Assembly (NCBI GenBank): GCA_963843315.1
Contig: CAWJJU010000002.1
Span: forward strand, 558,001-622,000
Direction: 5' to 3'
Length of the DNA stretch: 64,000 nucleotides
Source of the DNA: JAWVFM01 sp963843315
Lineage (GTDB): Bacteria > Actinomycetota > Thermoleophilia > Solirubrobacterales > 70-9
The notes below the pieces were generated by a model. That model searched no databases, was not told where the DNA came from, and saw nothing but the letters and a program-made list of their open reading frames with translations. Made by a program: the position numbers and the translations under genes. This document shows, one piece after another, positions 17,366 to 26,400 of the stretch; the first letter of the stretch is position 1, and every line of letters starts with the position of its first letter.

Positions 17366-18775
17366 ATGAACAGTGTTCGCACGCGCCTCGTCCTGCTGTT
17401 CTTCGCGATCACGGCGGCGGCGATCGGCTTCGTCTACCTGTACGTCGTCCCGCAGCTGCGCTCGAGCCTGACCTCGCAGAAGCTCCAGCGCCTGGAGGCC
17501 TCGGCCATCGCCTCGACCCCGCGCTTCGAGCAGGCGCTGCGCGATCAGGCGCCTTCGCGAGAGCTCGGGCGCCTCGTGCACGCCGCGGCGCAGCGCTCCG
17601 ACGCCCGCGCCACCCTGCTCGGCGTTCGTAGCGGCCCGCAGGGCCCGCGCCCGGAGTTCGTCATCACCGACTCGGGCCTTGACCGCACGGCCTTTGCCCC
17701 CGACTTCCCCGCCGCGGCCGTGGCGGCCGCCACCGGCCACCCCGGCACGGCGGTGGAGGGCGTTGGCGGCGGGCGCATCGGCGAGAGCGCCGTGGTGATC
17801 ACCCGCCGCGGCAGTCCCGAGTGGGTGCTGGCGCTCACTGCTCCCCTCGCCGAGGTCGACGACAGCGTCGCCCTCATCCAGCGCCAGATCCTGATCGCCG
17901 GCGCGATTGCTCTGGTCCTGGCGCTCGCGGCCGCGTGGTTCGCGGCGCGCGCGCACGCGCAGCGCCTGCGCCGGCTTGAGGTCGCGGCGGGGCGGGTGGC
18001 CGACGGGGACTTCGACACCCCCATCCCCGACGAGGGCAGCGACGAGGTGGGGCAGCTCGCCTCGACCCTGGACGAGATGCAGACGCGACTGGCCCGCCTG
18101 GACAGCGCGCGGCGGGACTTCATCGCCAACGCCTCGCATGAGCTGCGCACGCCGATCTTCTCGCTGGCGGGCTTCGTGGAGCTGCTGGAGGAGGACGAGC
18201 TCGACCCGGATGCCCGCGCGGAGTTCATGAGGAACATGCAGGAGCAGGTCGAGCGGCTGAAGAACCTCACCACCGAGCTGCTCGACCTTTCCAAGCTCGA
18301 CTCCGACGCGATCGAGCTGCGCCCGGCCCGCGTGAACCTGGCCGTTCTCGCCGCCAGGGTGGCCAAGGAGTTCGGCCCGGCGGCCGAGCGGCACTCCTCC
18401 CAGCTGGACGTCCGGTCCTCGGGCTCGCCCCAGGCGAAGGCCGACCCGGATCGTGTCGCCCAGATCATGCGTATCCTGCTCGACAACGCCCTGACCCACA
18501 CTCCGGCGGGAACCTCGATAGCAGTGACAGCGCAGACCTCAAATGGCCACGCGGGGCTCGCGGTCGTCGACGACGGCCCGGGCGTACCCGCGCAGGATCG
18601 CGAGCGGATCTTCGAGCGCTTCTTCACCGGCGACCGCGTCGGCGGCTCCGGCCTGGGGCTCGCCATCGCCCGTGAGCTGGCGCGCAGGATGGACGGTGAG
18701 CTGCGGGTCGCCTCGCACCGCGGTCGCACCGAGTTCGCGTTGAGCCTCCCGGTCGCCCCGGAGGCCAGGGCGTGA
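17366..18775 (+). CDS. sensor histidine kinase with HAMP domain
   Basis: The 469-residue protein has TM1 (residues about 8-28), an extracytoplasmic sensor of about 140 residues, TM2 (about 172-193) and HAMP (about 194-245). The HisKA box follows, with His258 in ASHELRTP, and then the ATPase domain (DNALTHTPAG, VVDDGPGVP, GSGLGLAIARELA). It should phosphorylate the regulator encoded just upstream. ATG 17366 gives a normal short N-terminus before TM1. Its TGA overlaps the GTG of the HtrA gene, so those two are translationally coupled. Confidence 0.93.
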   Translation: MNSVRTRLVLLFFAITAAAIGFVYLYVVPQLRSSLTSQKLQRLEASAIASTPRFEQALRDQAPSRELGRLVHAAAQRSDARATLLGVRSGPQGPRPEFVITDSGLDRTAFAPDFPAAAVAAATGHPGTAVEGVGGGRIGESAVVITRRGSPEWVLALTAPLAEVDDSVALIQRQILIAGAIALVLALAAAWFAARAHAQRLRRLEVAAGRVADGDFDTPIPDEGSDEVGQLASTLDEMQTRLARLDSARRDFIANASHELRTPIFSLAGFVELLEEDELDPDARAEFMRNMQEQVERLKNLTTELLDLSKLDSDAIELRPARVNLAVLAARVAKEFGPAAERHSSQLDVRSSGSPQAKADPDRVAQIMRILLDNALTHTPAGTSIAVTAQTSNGHAGLAVVDDGPGVPAQDRERIFERFFTGDRVGGSGLGLAIARELARRMDGELRVASHRGRTEFALSLPVAPEARA

Positions 18776-19956
18776 GGCGCCACGCCGCGGCCTTCGCGAG
18801 CGCGTGCGCGCTCGCGGTGGCCCTTGCGGCCTGCGGCTCCGGCGGCGGCGACACGAACACGGGCGGCGGCGGCTCAACCGGCGCCGGCGCGAGCGTCCCC
18901 ACGCACGTGATCCAGTCCACCGTGCCGGGATTCAACGCCGAGAGCATCTACAAGGAGGCCGAGGCCGGAGTGGTCACGATCACGTCGGTGTTCGGCGGCT
19001 CCTCCTCGGCCAGCATCTTCTCCTCCGGCGCGCAGGCCGCCGTCGGCGCCGGCTTCGTGGTCGATACCGACGGCCACATAGCCACGAACGCACACGTGGT
19101 CACCACAGTCGACATCAACAGCTCGGCTCCGGTGCAGGCGGCCAAGGAGCTGTACGTCCAATTCGCCGATCGCAACCGAGTCCCGGCCACGCTCGTGGGC
19201 TACGACCTCAACGACGACGTCGCCCTCATCAAGGTCGATCCCGACGGACTCGATCTGAAGCCGCTGGATCTCGCGACCGACGAGAAGCTCCAGGTCGGTC
19301 AGCCCGTCGCCGCGATCGGCTCGCCGTTCGAGCAGAACGAGTCGCTGTCGGTGGGGGTTGTCTCGGCGCTCGACCGCGCGCTTCAATCCTTCACGCATTT
19401 CCGCATCGAGGGCGGCATCCAGACCGACGCCTCCATCAACCCCGGCAACTCCGGCGGCCCGCTGCTCGACGCCGAGGGCAGGGTGGTCGGCATCAACCGC
19501 CAGATCCAGACGACCAGCGGCGCGAACCAGGGCGTCGCGTTTGCGATCCCGGTCGACGCGGCCGCGCGCTCGATCGACCAGCTCGAGAAGACCGGCCAGG
19601 TGACCTACGCCTATATCGGGGTCCGCAGCACCGCGCTCTACCCGCAGCTCGCCGAGAAGCTCCACCTGCCGAGCGACACGGGGGCTCTGGTCGCCAGCGT
19701 GGTGAGCGGCGGCCCGGCAGACGACGCCGGCATCAGGGGCGGCGACACGTCCGTGCACTTCCAGGGAGTCGACTTCCGCGCAGGGGGCGACGTGATCACG
19801 GCCGTCAACGGCCAGCCGATCATCGACGCCAGCGACCTACCCAACGCCATCGCGGCGCTCGACCCGGGCGACGTCGCCCACCTCGAGATCATCCGCGACG
19901 GTCACCACCAGAACGTCGACGTCACCCTTGGAACCAGGCCCTCCGGGAGGGGGTAA
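18772..19956 (+). CDS. HtrA/DegP-like serine protease with PDZ domain, lipoprotein
   Basis: The 394-residue protein has a lipoprotein signal with lipobox LAAC (Cys21), a Gly-rich linker, a trypsin-like domain and a C-terminal PDZ domain (GALVASVVSGGPADDAG, GGDVITAVNGQPI). The catalytic triad is complete: His108 (TNAHVV), Asp149 (NDDVALIKV) and Ser227 (NPGNSGGPL). It is expected to degrade or refold damaged envelope proteins. Its GTG overlaps the kinase stop (GTGA), tying the protease to the two-component system. The TreT gene follows after 3 bases. Confidence 0.92.
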   Translation: MRRHAAAFASACALAVALAACGSGGGDTNTGGGGSTGAGASVPTHVIQSTVPGFNAESIYKEAEAGVVTITSVFGGSSSASIFSSGAQAAVGAGFVVDTDGHIATNAHVVTTVDINSSAPVQAAKELYVQFADRNRVPATLVGYDLNDDVALIKVDPDGLDLKPLDLATDEKLQVGQPVAAIGSPFEQNESLSVGVVSALDRALQSFTHFRIEGGIQTDASINPGNSGGPLLDAEGRVVGINRQIQTTSGANQGVAFAIPVDAAARSIDQLEKTGQVTYAYIGVRSTALYPQLAEKLHLPSDTGALVASVVSGGPADDAGIRGGDTSVHFQGVDFRAGGDVITAVNGQPIIDASDLPNAIAALDPGDVAHLEIIRDGHHQNVDVTLGTRPSGRG

Positions 19957-19959
19957 CCG

Positions 19960-21192
19960 ATGCTTCAGGACGTGCCCCTCGGCCAGCGTTCGCTGGCGGA
20001 CTACACGCATATCGCCGGGAAGCCGCTGATCGAGAAGATACGCGAGCTCGCGAAGCCTCTCGAGGGCAAGCGGATCCTCCACGTCAGCGCCACGGCCTAC
20101 GGCGGCGGCGTCTCGGAGATCCTCTACACGCTCGTCCCGCTGATGCGCGACGTCGGCCTCGACGCGCACTGGCAGGTGATCCTGGGCCGCGAGGAGTTCT
20201 TCAACGTCACCAAGCTGATGCACAATTCTCTTCAGGGCGACCCCCAGGCGATCTCCGCCGAGGAGTGGGAGGTCTTCGAGGCCTACAACGTCATGAACGC
20301 CCAGAGCCTCGAGGGAGACTGGGACCTGGTGATCGTCCACGACCCGCAGCCGGCGGGCCTGCGCGCGAACGCGCTGGAGCGCTCCCGCCACTGGGTGTGG
20401 CGCTGCCACATCGACCTCTCCACGCCCAACCCTTCGACGCTCGGGCGGCTGCTGCCCCTGATCAGCGAGTACGAGGCGAGCGTCTGGCACATGCAGCAGT
20501 ACGTCCCCGAAGCGGTGGACGGCGGCGTGAAGCTGGTGCCCCCGGCAATCGACCCGCTCTCGCCGAAGAACATGGCTCTCTCACCCGACGACGCCGCCTT
20601 CGTCTGCGATCAGTTCGGCATCGACCCCGACCGCCCGCTGATCTGCCAGGTCTCCCGCTTCGACCCCTGGAAGGACCCGATGGGGGTGATCGACGCCTAC
20701 CGGGCCGTGCGCAAGGAGCTCCCGAACGTGCAGCTCGCGCTCGTCGGCTCGATGGCCACGGACGACCCCGAGGGCTGGGAGTTCTTCAACGCGACCATGC
20801 GCTATGCCGACGGCGATCCGGACATCAAGATCCTCAACAACCTCAACAACGTCGGCGCCATCGAGGTGAACGCGTTTCAGTCGCAGGCCGACGTGTGCAT
20901 GCAGAAGTCCACCCGCGAGGGCTTCGGCCTCACGGTCACCGAAGCCCTGTGGAAGGGCCGGCCCACCATCGGCGGTGACGTCGGCGGCATCCCGCTTCAG
21001 ATCGAGGACGGCGTCTCGGGATATCTCGTCTCCTCCGCGGAGGAGGCGGCCGAGCGGGCCCTCGGGATCCTGAAGGACCCCGAGCTGGCCAAGAGCTTGG
21101 GCAAGGCCGGCAAGGAGCACGCCCGCGAGCGGTTCCTGACGCCCCGCCTGCTTCGAGACTGGCTTGACATCTGCCACGAGATCGGGGTCTAG
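19960..21192 (+). CDS. treT: trehalose glycosyltransferring synthase-like GT4 enzyme (TreT)
   Basis: The 410-residue GT-B glycosyltransferase has a glycine-rich N-terminal loop (HVSATAYGGGVSEIL), VIVHDPQP, and the donor-site pattern CMQKSTREGFGLTVTEALWKGRPTIGG. This length and these motifs fit TreT, which makes trehalose from NDP-glucose and glucose. Other family 4 enzymes cannot be fully excluded. It lies 3 bases after the HtrA stop with AGGGGG nearby, so it is the last gene of the RR-HK-HtrA-TreT run. It converges with the GGDEF gene. Confidence 0.8.
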   Translation: MLQDVPLGQRSLADYTHIAGKPLIEKIRELAKPLEGKRILHVSATAYGGGVSEILYTLVPLMRDVGLDAHWQVILGREEFFNVTKLMHNSLQGDPQAISAEEWEVFEAYNVMNAQSLEGDWDLVIVHDPQPAGLRANALERSRHWVWRCHIDLSTPNPSTLGRLLPLISEYEASVWHMQQYVPEAVDGGVKLVPPAIDPLSPKNMALSPDDAAFVCDQFGIDPDRPLICQVSRFDPWKDPMGVIDAYRAVRKELPNVQLALVGSMATDDPEGWEFFNATMRYADGDPDIKILNNLNNVGAIEVNAFQSQADVCMQKSTREGFGLTVTEALWKGRPTIGGDVGGIPLQIEDGVSGYLVSSAEEAAERALGILKDPELAKSLGKAGKEHARERFLTPRLLRDWLDICHEIGV

Positions 21193-21215
21193 CGGGCGCC
21201 CCGCGCGCCGCTTCT

Positions 21216-22289
21216 TCAGCCGGTCTCGCCGCCGAGCCAGCGCTCGCGAAAGCGACCGTTGCGCAAAGGCCGGGTCAGACTCGAAAGGATCCCTGCGTGC
21301 CGCCTCCAGGATGGGTTGGCGACCACCACCCGGGCGCCGCCACCATGCTTCGCGCCGATCAGAGCCCGGTCGGCAGCGTCCAGGAGGTCAAGCGCGGAGT
21401 CAACGTGGCCCCACTCGGCGACGCCGACCGAGATGGGCACCGACATTCCCGTCGAGGCCGCCACCTGCGCGCCGATCCTGATCTGGATCCGTTCGACCAT
21501 GCGCCTGGCGGCGGCAGCACCGGCGTAGGGCAGGACGATCACGAACTCGTCTCCGCCGAAGCGCCCGACGGCGTCGTAGGGCCGCACGCCGCCGAGCAGC
21601 GCCGTGCCCGCGGCCGCGAGCACCCGGTTTCCGGCAAGGTGGCCGTGAGTGTCGTTGATCGCCTTGAAGCCGTCGAGGTCGATGAAGCAGCAGGCCAACG
21701 CGTGCTTCTCACGCTGGGCGCGCTCGACCTCGGTCATGAGGATGTCGAACAGGCCCTCGTGGTTGAGGCAGCCGGTGAGCCGGTCCCGCTGCGAGTCGAC
21801 CAGGGCGGCCGAGAGCCCATCGCCACCCTCCATGCAGAGGGTCGCCAGGCGTGCGTAGGAGTCGGTGATCCAGCGAAGCTGCCCCGACTGGATCTCCGGC
21901 TCGGCCGCGAACTCCGCGTAGATCGCTCCCAGGGAGCCGCCCGAGCCCGGGATCGGGCCCGCGACGGCGCTCGTGGGGGGGCGAACCCGGTCGCGATACG
22001 AGCCGGGCACCGGCATCTCTCCCGGAACGGTCTGAAGCTCGATGGATGTCTCGGATCCGCGCAGCGCTCGCCCGAGCAGGCTGCCGGACGCCCAGGACAC
22101 TCGCGGATGCTCGCCGCCAAGGCCCCAGATCGCGACGGCTCGGGTGCGATCGTCGGGTCCCCGGGCAACGACCATGCCGCCACGGGCGCCGATCTCGCCG
22201 AGATAGCAGCGCAAGATCACATCCAGCGCGGAGCGCTCGCCGCCTGGCGCAAGGGCATCGTCGCTACGGGGTTGTTCGTTGTCGGACAC
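21216..22289 (-). CDS. diguanylate cyclase with N-terminal GAF-like domain
   Basis: The 357-residue protein has an N-terminal GAF-like sensory region (residues about 20-170) and a GGDEF domain with intact active site FGGDEFV. The inhibitory I-site RPYD lies five residues before GGDEF, so feedback by c-di-GMP is likely. It should make c-di-GMP from two GTP. No membrane segment is seen. The start is GTG. It lies between two trehalose genes but points the other way. The only EAL-type gene in the window, at 29595-31467, is broken. Confidence 0.9.
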   Translation of the reverse strand: MSDNEQPRSDDALAPGGERSALDVILRCYLGEIGARGGMVVARGPDDRTRAVAIWGLGGEHPRVSWASGSLLGRALRGSETSIELQTVPGEMPVPGSYRDRVRPPTSAVAGPIPGSGGSLGAIYAEFAAEPEIQSGQLRWITDSYARLATLCMEGGDGLSAALVDSQRDRLTGCLNHEGLFDILMTEVERAQREKHALACCFIDLDGFKAINDTHGHLAGNRVLAAAGTALLGGVRPYDAVGRFGGDEFVIVLPYAGAAAARRMVERIQIRIGAQVAASTGMSVPISVGVAEWGHVDSALDLLDAADRALIGAKHGGGARVVVANPSWRRHAGILSSLTRPLRNGRFRERWLGGETG

Positions 22290-22421
22290 GCTCGGACTTG
22301 GGATCGCTACGTGACTCCAATCCGAGGCTCCGGTGGCACGGCCCGCCCTCGATGCCCGTCTTGTGCGGTGTGGTGACGCTCTGGACTACCGCGGTGCGAT
22401 ATCCCCGGCGCCGGTAAGAGC

Positions 22422-22721
22422 CTACACCGCGGCCGGTCCGTCCCCGTCTCCGCCCAGCACATCGTGGAAATTCTCCAGTGCCTCCGCCGTCCCCAGATAG
22501 CGGTCGCGCAGCTCCTGGCTGTCGTCCTCCACGGCCTCCGCGAGGACGCGGAGCTCGGCGGTCAGCGAGGCCTCCTGGCCGGTTTCGAGCCGATCGGCGA
22601 GGTCCCGCGACTGCGTTGCCAGGTCGGTCGAGGTCCGCACGATGGCCTGCGCCGCAAGCGACCATGAGTTGGCAGCGCGCACCCATGCGGTCATCTCAAC
22701 CGCCTCTTCGTCGTTCAGCAT
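22422..22721 (-). CDS. small hypothetical helical protein
   Basis: The 99-residue acidic protein (start MLNDEEAVEMTAWVRAANSW) is predicted to be almost all helix and is rich in Glu, Ala, Leu and Arg, with a likely coiled coil (RDLADRLETGQEASLTAELR). There is no known motif, signal peptide or Cys. AGGAAG lies upstream of the ATG. It is in the same direction as, and 132 bases before, the GGDEF gene. It is divergent from the DUF2294 gene with 136 bases between them. Its function is unknown. Confidence 0.55.
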   Translation of the reverse strand: MLNDEEAVEMTAWVRAANSWSLAAQAIVRTSTDLATQSRDLADRLETGQEASLTAELRVLAEAVEDDSQELRDRYLGTAEALENFHDVLGGDGDGPAAV

Positions 22722-22857
22722 GCATCCAGCCGTCTTCCTGACCACTCGGCATTCGGACCGCGACGATGGTTGAGCGGGCATAGAGTTCCGCCGGGCGGCT
22801 GCTGGTCCCGATGGTACGCTCATCTGACTCGAACGGCTTGAAGTTGGTGTTGATGGG

Positions 22858-23298
22858 ATGAGCGATGAAGCCCTCGCGCAGGGCGGGGAAGTGCAGGACA
22901 AACGACAGCTGGGCGGTGGCGAGTTGCTCGCCGCGATCTCGACCCGCATCGTGGCGATGCTTCGCGAGCATTACGGCCGCGGGCCGATGAAGGCCAAGAC
23001 CTATGCCCTCGACGATCTGATCGTCTGCGTGCTTCGAAACGGCCACACCCCGATCGAGCACACGATGATGAGCGAGGGCGAGCCCGACAAGGTCCTGGAC
23101 ATGCGCCGCGACTTCCAGCGGATGATGGGCCGCCGCTACAGGGAGACGATCGAGGAGCTCACCGGCCGCAAGGTCGTCGCCTTCCTCAGCCAAACGCACA
23201 TCGATCCGGACATCACGATGGAGATCTTCTTCGTGGACAGCCCGCTCGACGGCTTCGGGGCGGCCGAGGTGATCGAGCCCTCGCGCATCGACGAGTAG
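22858..23298 (+). CDS. DUF2294 family protein
   Basis: The 146-residue protein matches DUF2294 by pattern: LLAAISTRIVAMLREHYGRGPMKAKTY, DDLIVCVLRNGHTPIEHTM and VVAFLSQTHIDPDITMEIFFVD. The family is small and cytosolic with no settled function. It lies 24 bases before otsA in the same direction, so a shared transcript is likely. Confidence 0.8.
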   Translation: MSDEALAQGGEVQDKRQLGGGELLAAISTRIVAMLREHYGRGPMKAKTYALDDLIVCVLRNGHTPIEHTMMSEGEPDKVLDMRRDFQRMMGRRYRETIEELTGRKVVAFLSQTHIDPDITMEIFFVDSPLDGFGAAEVIEPSRIDE

Positions 23299-23322
23299 CC
23301 CCGGCCTGAGAAGATCGGTCCG

Positions 23323-24788
23323 ATGGCAGGTGACCAAAGGCTCGTAATCGTCTCCAACCGCGGCCCGGCCGAGTACCGCCTCTCCGAGCAGGGCGAGCGT
23401 GAGGTGCGCCGCGGGGGCGGCGGGCTGGTCACGGCTCTCGCCGGACTCGTCGCGCATCGCGGCGCGCTGTGGATCGCCTCGGCCATGACCGACGAGGACG
23501 TCGAGGTCTCGCGGGAGGCCGACGGGCGCCCGGTCGAGGTCGAGCTGGACGGAGTCGCCTACGAGGTTCTCCTCGTGGAGAGCGATCCGGGCGCCTACGA
23601 CGGCTTCTACAACGTCATCGCCAACCCCATCCTCTGGTTCATCCAGCACTACCTGTGGGACCTCTCGAACGCGCCGGACATCCGCGTCGAGGAGGCCGCC
23701 GCCTGGCGTGAGGGCTACACGGTGGTCAACGAGGACATCGCCCAGGCGGTCATCGAGGCGATCGCCGGCGACTCCGAGCCGCTCGTGATGCTCCACGACT
23801 ACCACCTCTACACCTGTCCGGCGCTCATCCGCAAGGCGCGCCCGGACGTCTTCCTCCAGCACTTCGTCCACATCCCGTGGTCGCAGCCCGACTCGTGGCG
23901 CATCCTGCCCGCTCACATGCGCGAGGCGATCTATCTCGGCCTTCTGGCCAACGACATCATCGGCTTCCACACCCAGGCCTACTGCCGCAACTTCCTGCAC
24001 TGCTGTCAGGAGCTCCTCGAGATCGAGGTCGACCACGAGCGCGGCGCGGTGCTCCACGAGGGCCGCGAGATCTGGGTGCGCGCCTACCCGCTGGCCATCG
24101 ACGCGAGCCGCCTCGAGCGCGCCGCCGCGAGCGAGGAGGTTGCGGAGTACGAGCAGGAGCTGCTTCGCCGCCGCCGCGATCACCTGATCCTGCGCGTCGA
24201 CCGGGCGGACCTCTCCAAGAACGTGCTTCGCGGGTTCACCGCCTTCGACGTCTTCCTCCAGGACCACCCCGAGTTCCGCGAGCGCGTCACCTTCATCGCG
24301 CACCTCCAGCCGTCGCGAACGGACGTGCCCGAGTACCAGGAATATCTGGACCGCATCGAGGCGCTGGTGGCCGTCGTCAACCACCGCCACGGGACCACCG
24401 ACTGGATGCCGATCGACCTGCGGATCTACGAGAACTTCCCCGAGGCCGTCGCCCGCTACAAGCACTTCGACCTGCTGGTCGTCAACTCCTGTTCGACGGC
24501 ATGAACCTGGTCGCCAAGGAGGCGCCGGCCGTGAACACCCGCGACGGCGTGGTGATGCTCTCGGAGAACACCGGTTCCCACGAGGAGCTCGGGGACTGCA
24601 CGCTCACCGTCAACCCGTTCGACATCCAGGAGCAGGCCGACACGATGCACCGCGCTCTCACCATGAGCGCCGACGAGCGGCGCCTGCGCGCCACGCGCCT
24701 GCGCGAGATCGTCCGTCAGCGCGACCCGGGCGTGTGGATCAACGAGCAGCTCGCCGACGTCCGCGCCAAGGGCGGCCCGGTCGACTGA
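23323..24788 (+). CDS. otsA: trehalose-6-phosphate synthase, one frameshift
   Basis: This GT20 enzyme of about 488 residues shows VIVSNRGPAEYR, GGGGLVTALAGL, HDYHLYTCP, HIPWSQPDSWRILP, FHTQAYCRNFL and, after a shift, LFDGMNLVAKEAPAVN and LSENTGSHEELG. It makes trehalose 6-phosphate from UDP-glucose and glucose 6-phosphate. The first frame ends at 24504. The expected reading AAC-TCC-CTG-TTC-GAC needs one extra C near 24489, so a single base is missing there. Everything before and after matches the family, which makes a recent mutation or an assembly error likely. No OtsB phosphatase is in the window. Confidence 0.88.
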
Positions 24789-24837
24789 CCCAAGAACGTC
24801 CCTCGCTGATGGCTATACGGGGCAGCGAGGGACGTTC
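24788..24837 (+). repeat. 50-bp hairpin element, copy 1 (convergent otsA / secreted-protein junction)
   Basis: The element starts on the last base of the otsA stop codon. Arms GAACGTCCCTCGCTG and CAGCGAGGGACGTTC pair perfectly over 15 bp around a 14-base loop containing CTATACGGG. A second copy lies at 62255-62304 with 45 of 50 identical bases, again at a convergent junction. It probably acts as a bidirectional terminator, though no U-tract follows. Confidence 0.85.
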
Positions 24838-24848
24838 ATCGGGTTTGG

Positions 24849-26390
24849 TCAGCCGTGGACGCGAGCGCGCTTCACCGGGGAGGCGCCCTGGGCGTAGGGG
24901 TAGCCGGCCTGGTGGGGGACCAGCGCCCGGAACCCATACGAGCGCGACCCGCTCGTCGCGTGGAACCGATACCTCCCCCGGTAGGTGCCGCCGGAGCCGG
25001 TGCGTCCTCCGGTCACGGGCACCCATCGATGGCGAAGGCGCGCCTCGATCCGCACCTGGCGATGCGAGGCCCTTGGCCCGGGCAGGTGGACGAGGAACCG
25101 CAGCCGGTCGCCGTTGCCGAGGCCGCGATGCGGGCGCAGAGCCAGCCGCGGGCGGGCGCGGAAGCGGATCCGCGAGAAGCGCTGAAGGGCGCCCGAGTCG
25201 CCGGGCCAGTAGGCGATGCGAAGCCGCTGCGCGGGGCCGCGGCGAAGAGGCACCCTGAAGCGCCCGTCGGCTCCGGTGAGCGGGCTTGCGATCACGCGCT
25301 CCGGGGCATGGGCGCTGAGCGGCTGGCCGGCTACGCATACCCGCGCGCCGGCCACCGGGTTGCCGGCGGCGTCGACAAGCCGCCCGGCGACGCGCGGGCG
25401 GTCGCCGCGTCCGGCGACGAAGCCGCGATGCACCCCGCGCACGCCGGCGCTCAGGTGGGCGCCCGTGGTCACGGCGGACACGGGGCATTCGTTGTCGACC
25501 CGCAGCTTGCGCGTCGCGCAGCTCACGTTCGCGTTGCGGTTGCCCGCGTAGTCGCGCGCGCAGACCTGGACGACGTTCGTCCCTTGACGAAACGGCGCCG
25601 AGGACGTGCGCTCCGCCACCGAGACAGCGGCGCTCGGGGGGCACGGCGCGAGCCGCAGGGCCATGCGCCCGTGGACCGAGCAGACGGACGCTCGCGTCGC
25701 GGCGTGCGTGCCGTTGACCTCGAGCGCGATGCCGGCGACTCCCGACCCCGTGTCGCTCGCCAGGGCGGTCAGGGGCTGGGTGCCCCGCACGACCTCCTGC
25801 TGGGCGAACGGGCCGATCAGCCCGGCGTCGGGCTTGAGCGGATCGATCAGGCGCAGGCGGACGCGATTGAGCGCAACCCGCGCGTCGCCTGAGGGGGCGC
25901 AGTGCGGGCTGCGCCGGCACTCCAGCCGCGCGGAGACCGCCCGCGCGCTCCCGGTCCAGCGCACCCGATGTGGCTTGCCCGCGGCGGCGCCGGCCGAGCG
26001 CATCGCCCCCGGGACGCCCGCGACGACCGCGGGGGCGAGGCCGCCGTCCGCACGCCCCCACACACGCAGCGTCGCGCGCAGGATGGCGGTGCCCGTGGGA
26101 GCCGTGAAGGTCCAGCTGCCCCGGCGGCCGGCCAGCGTCGTCGAGGCGGCGTGGCGGACCCGAAGCCCGCCGGCGCCATGGGTGCAGCCGGCGGAGCTCG
26201 TGAAGTCCGAGGAGCTGCGGCCGAAGACGGCGTCGTCGTGTCCGGCGCCGTAGCCCGGATGGCACTGCGCGACGACGTAGGTCCCGGCGCCGGCGCGCTC
26301 GGGCATGCCCGCGGCCGCGAGGGCCACGGCGGCCAGGGTGAGGGCGGCGGTCTTTGCGGCCGGGCGGGGGTGCGGACGCGGATGATTCAT
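24849..26390 (-). CDS. large secreted protein with Ig-like domains, unknown function
   Basis: The 513-residue protein has a signal peptide (hydrophobic stretch at residues about 13-30, cleavage near AGAG). A lectin-like beta domain follows (YVVAQCHPGYGAG, TSSAGCTHGAGG), then a region with Ig-like features (VCARDYAGN, VDNECPVSAV), a carboxypeptidase-regulatory-like segment (GRLVDAAGNPVAGARVCV, LTGADGRFRVPL) and a basic beta-rich C-terminus. Proteins of this layout seem frequent in Thermoleophilia. No enzyme site is visible. It starts 10 bases after the Pro-rich gene on the same strand. Confidence 0.65.
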   Translation of the reverse strand: MNHPRPHPRPAAKTAALTLAAVALAAAGMPERAGAGTYVVAQCHPGYGAGHDDAVFGRSSSDFTSSAGCTHGAGGLRVRHAASTTLAGRRGSWTFTAPTGTAILRATLRVWGRADGGLAPAVVAGVPGAMRSAGAAAGKPHRVRWTGSARAVSARLECRRSPHCAPSGDARVALNRVRLRLIDPLKPDAGLIGPFAQQEVVRGTQPLTALASDTGSGVAGIALEVNGTHAATRASVCSVHGRMALRLAPCPPSAAVSVAERTSSAPFRQGTNVVQVCARDYAGNRNANVSCATRKLRVDNECPVSAVTTGAHLSAGVRGVHRGFVAGRGDRPRVAGRLVDAAGNPVAGARVCVAGQPLSAHAPERVIASPLTGADGRFRVPLRRGPAQRLRIAYWPGDSGALQRFSRIRFRARPRLALRPHRGLGNGDRLRFLVHLPGPRASHRQVRIEARLRHRWVPVTGGRTGSGGTYRGRYRFHATSGSRSYGFRALVPHQAGYPYAQGASPVKRARVHG

Positions 26391-26400
26391 GAGCTTCCTT

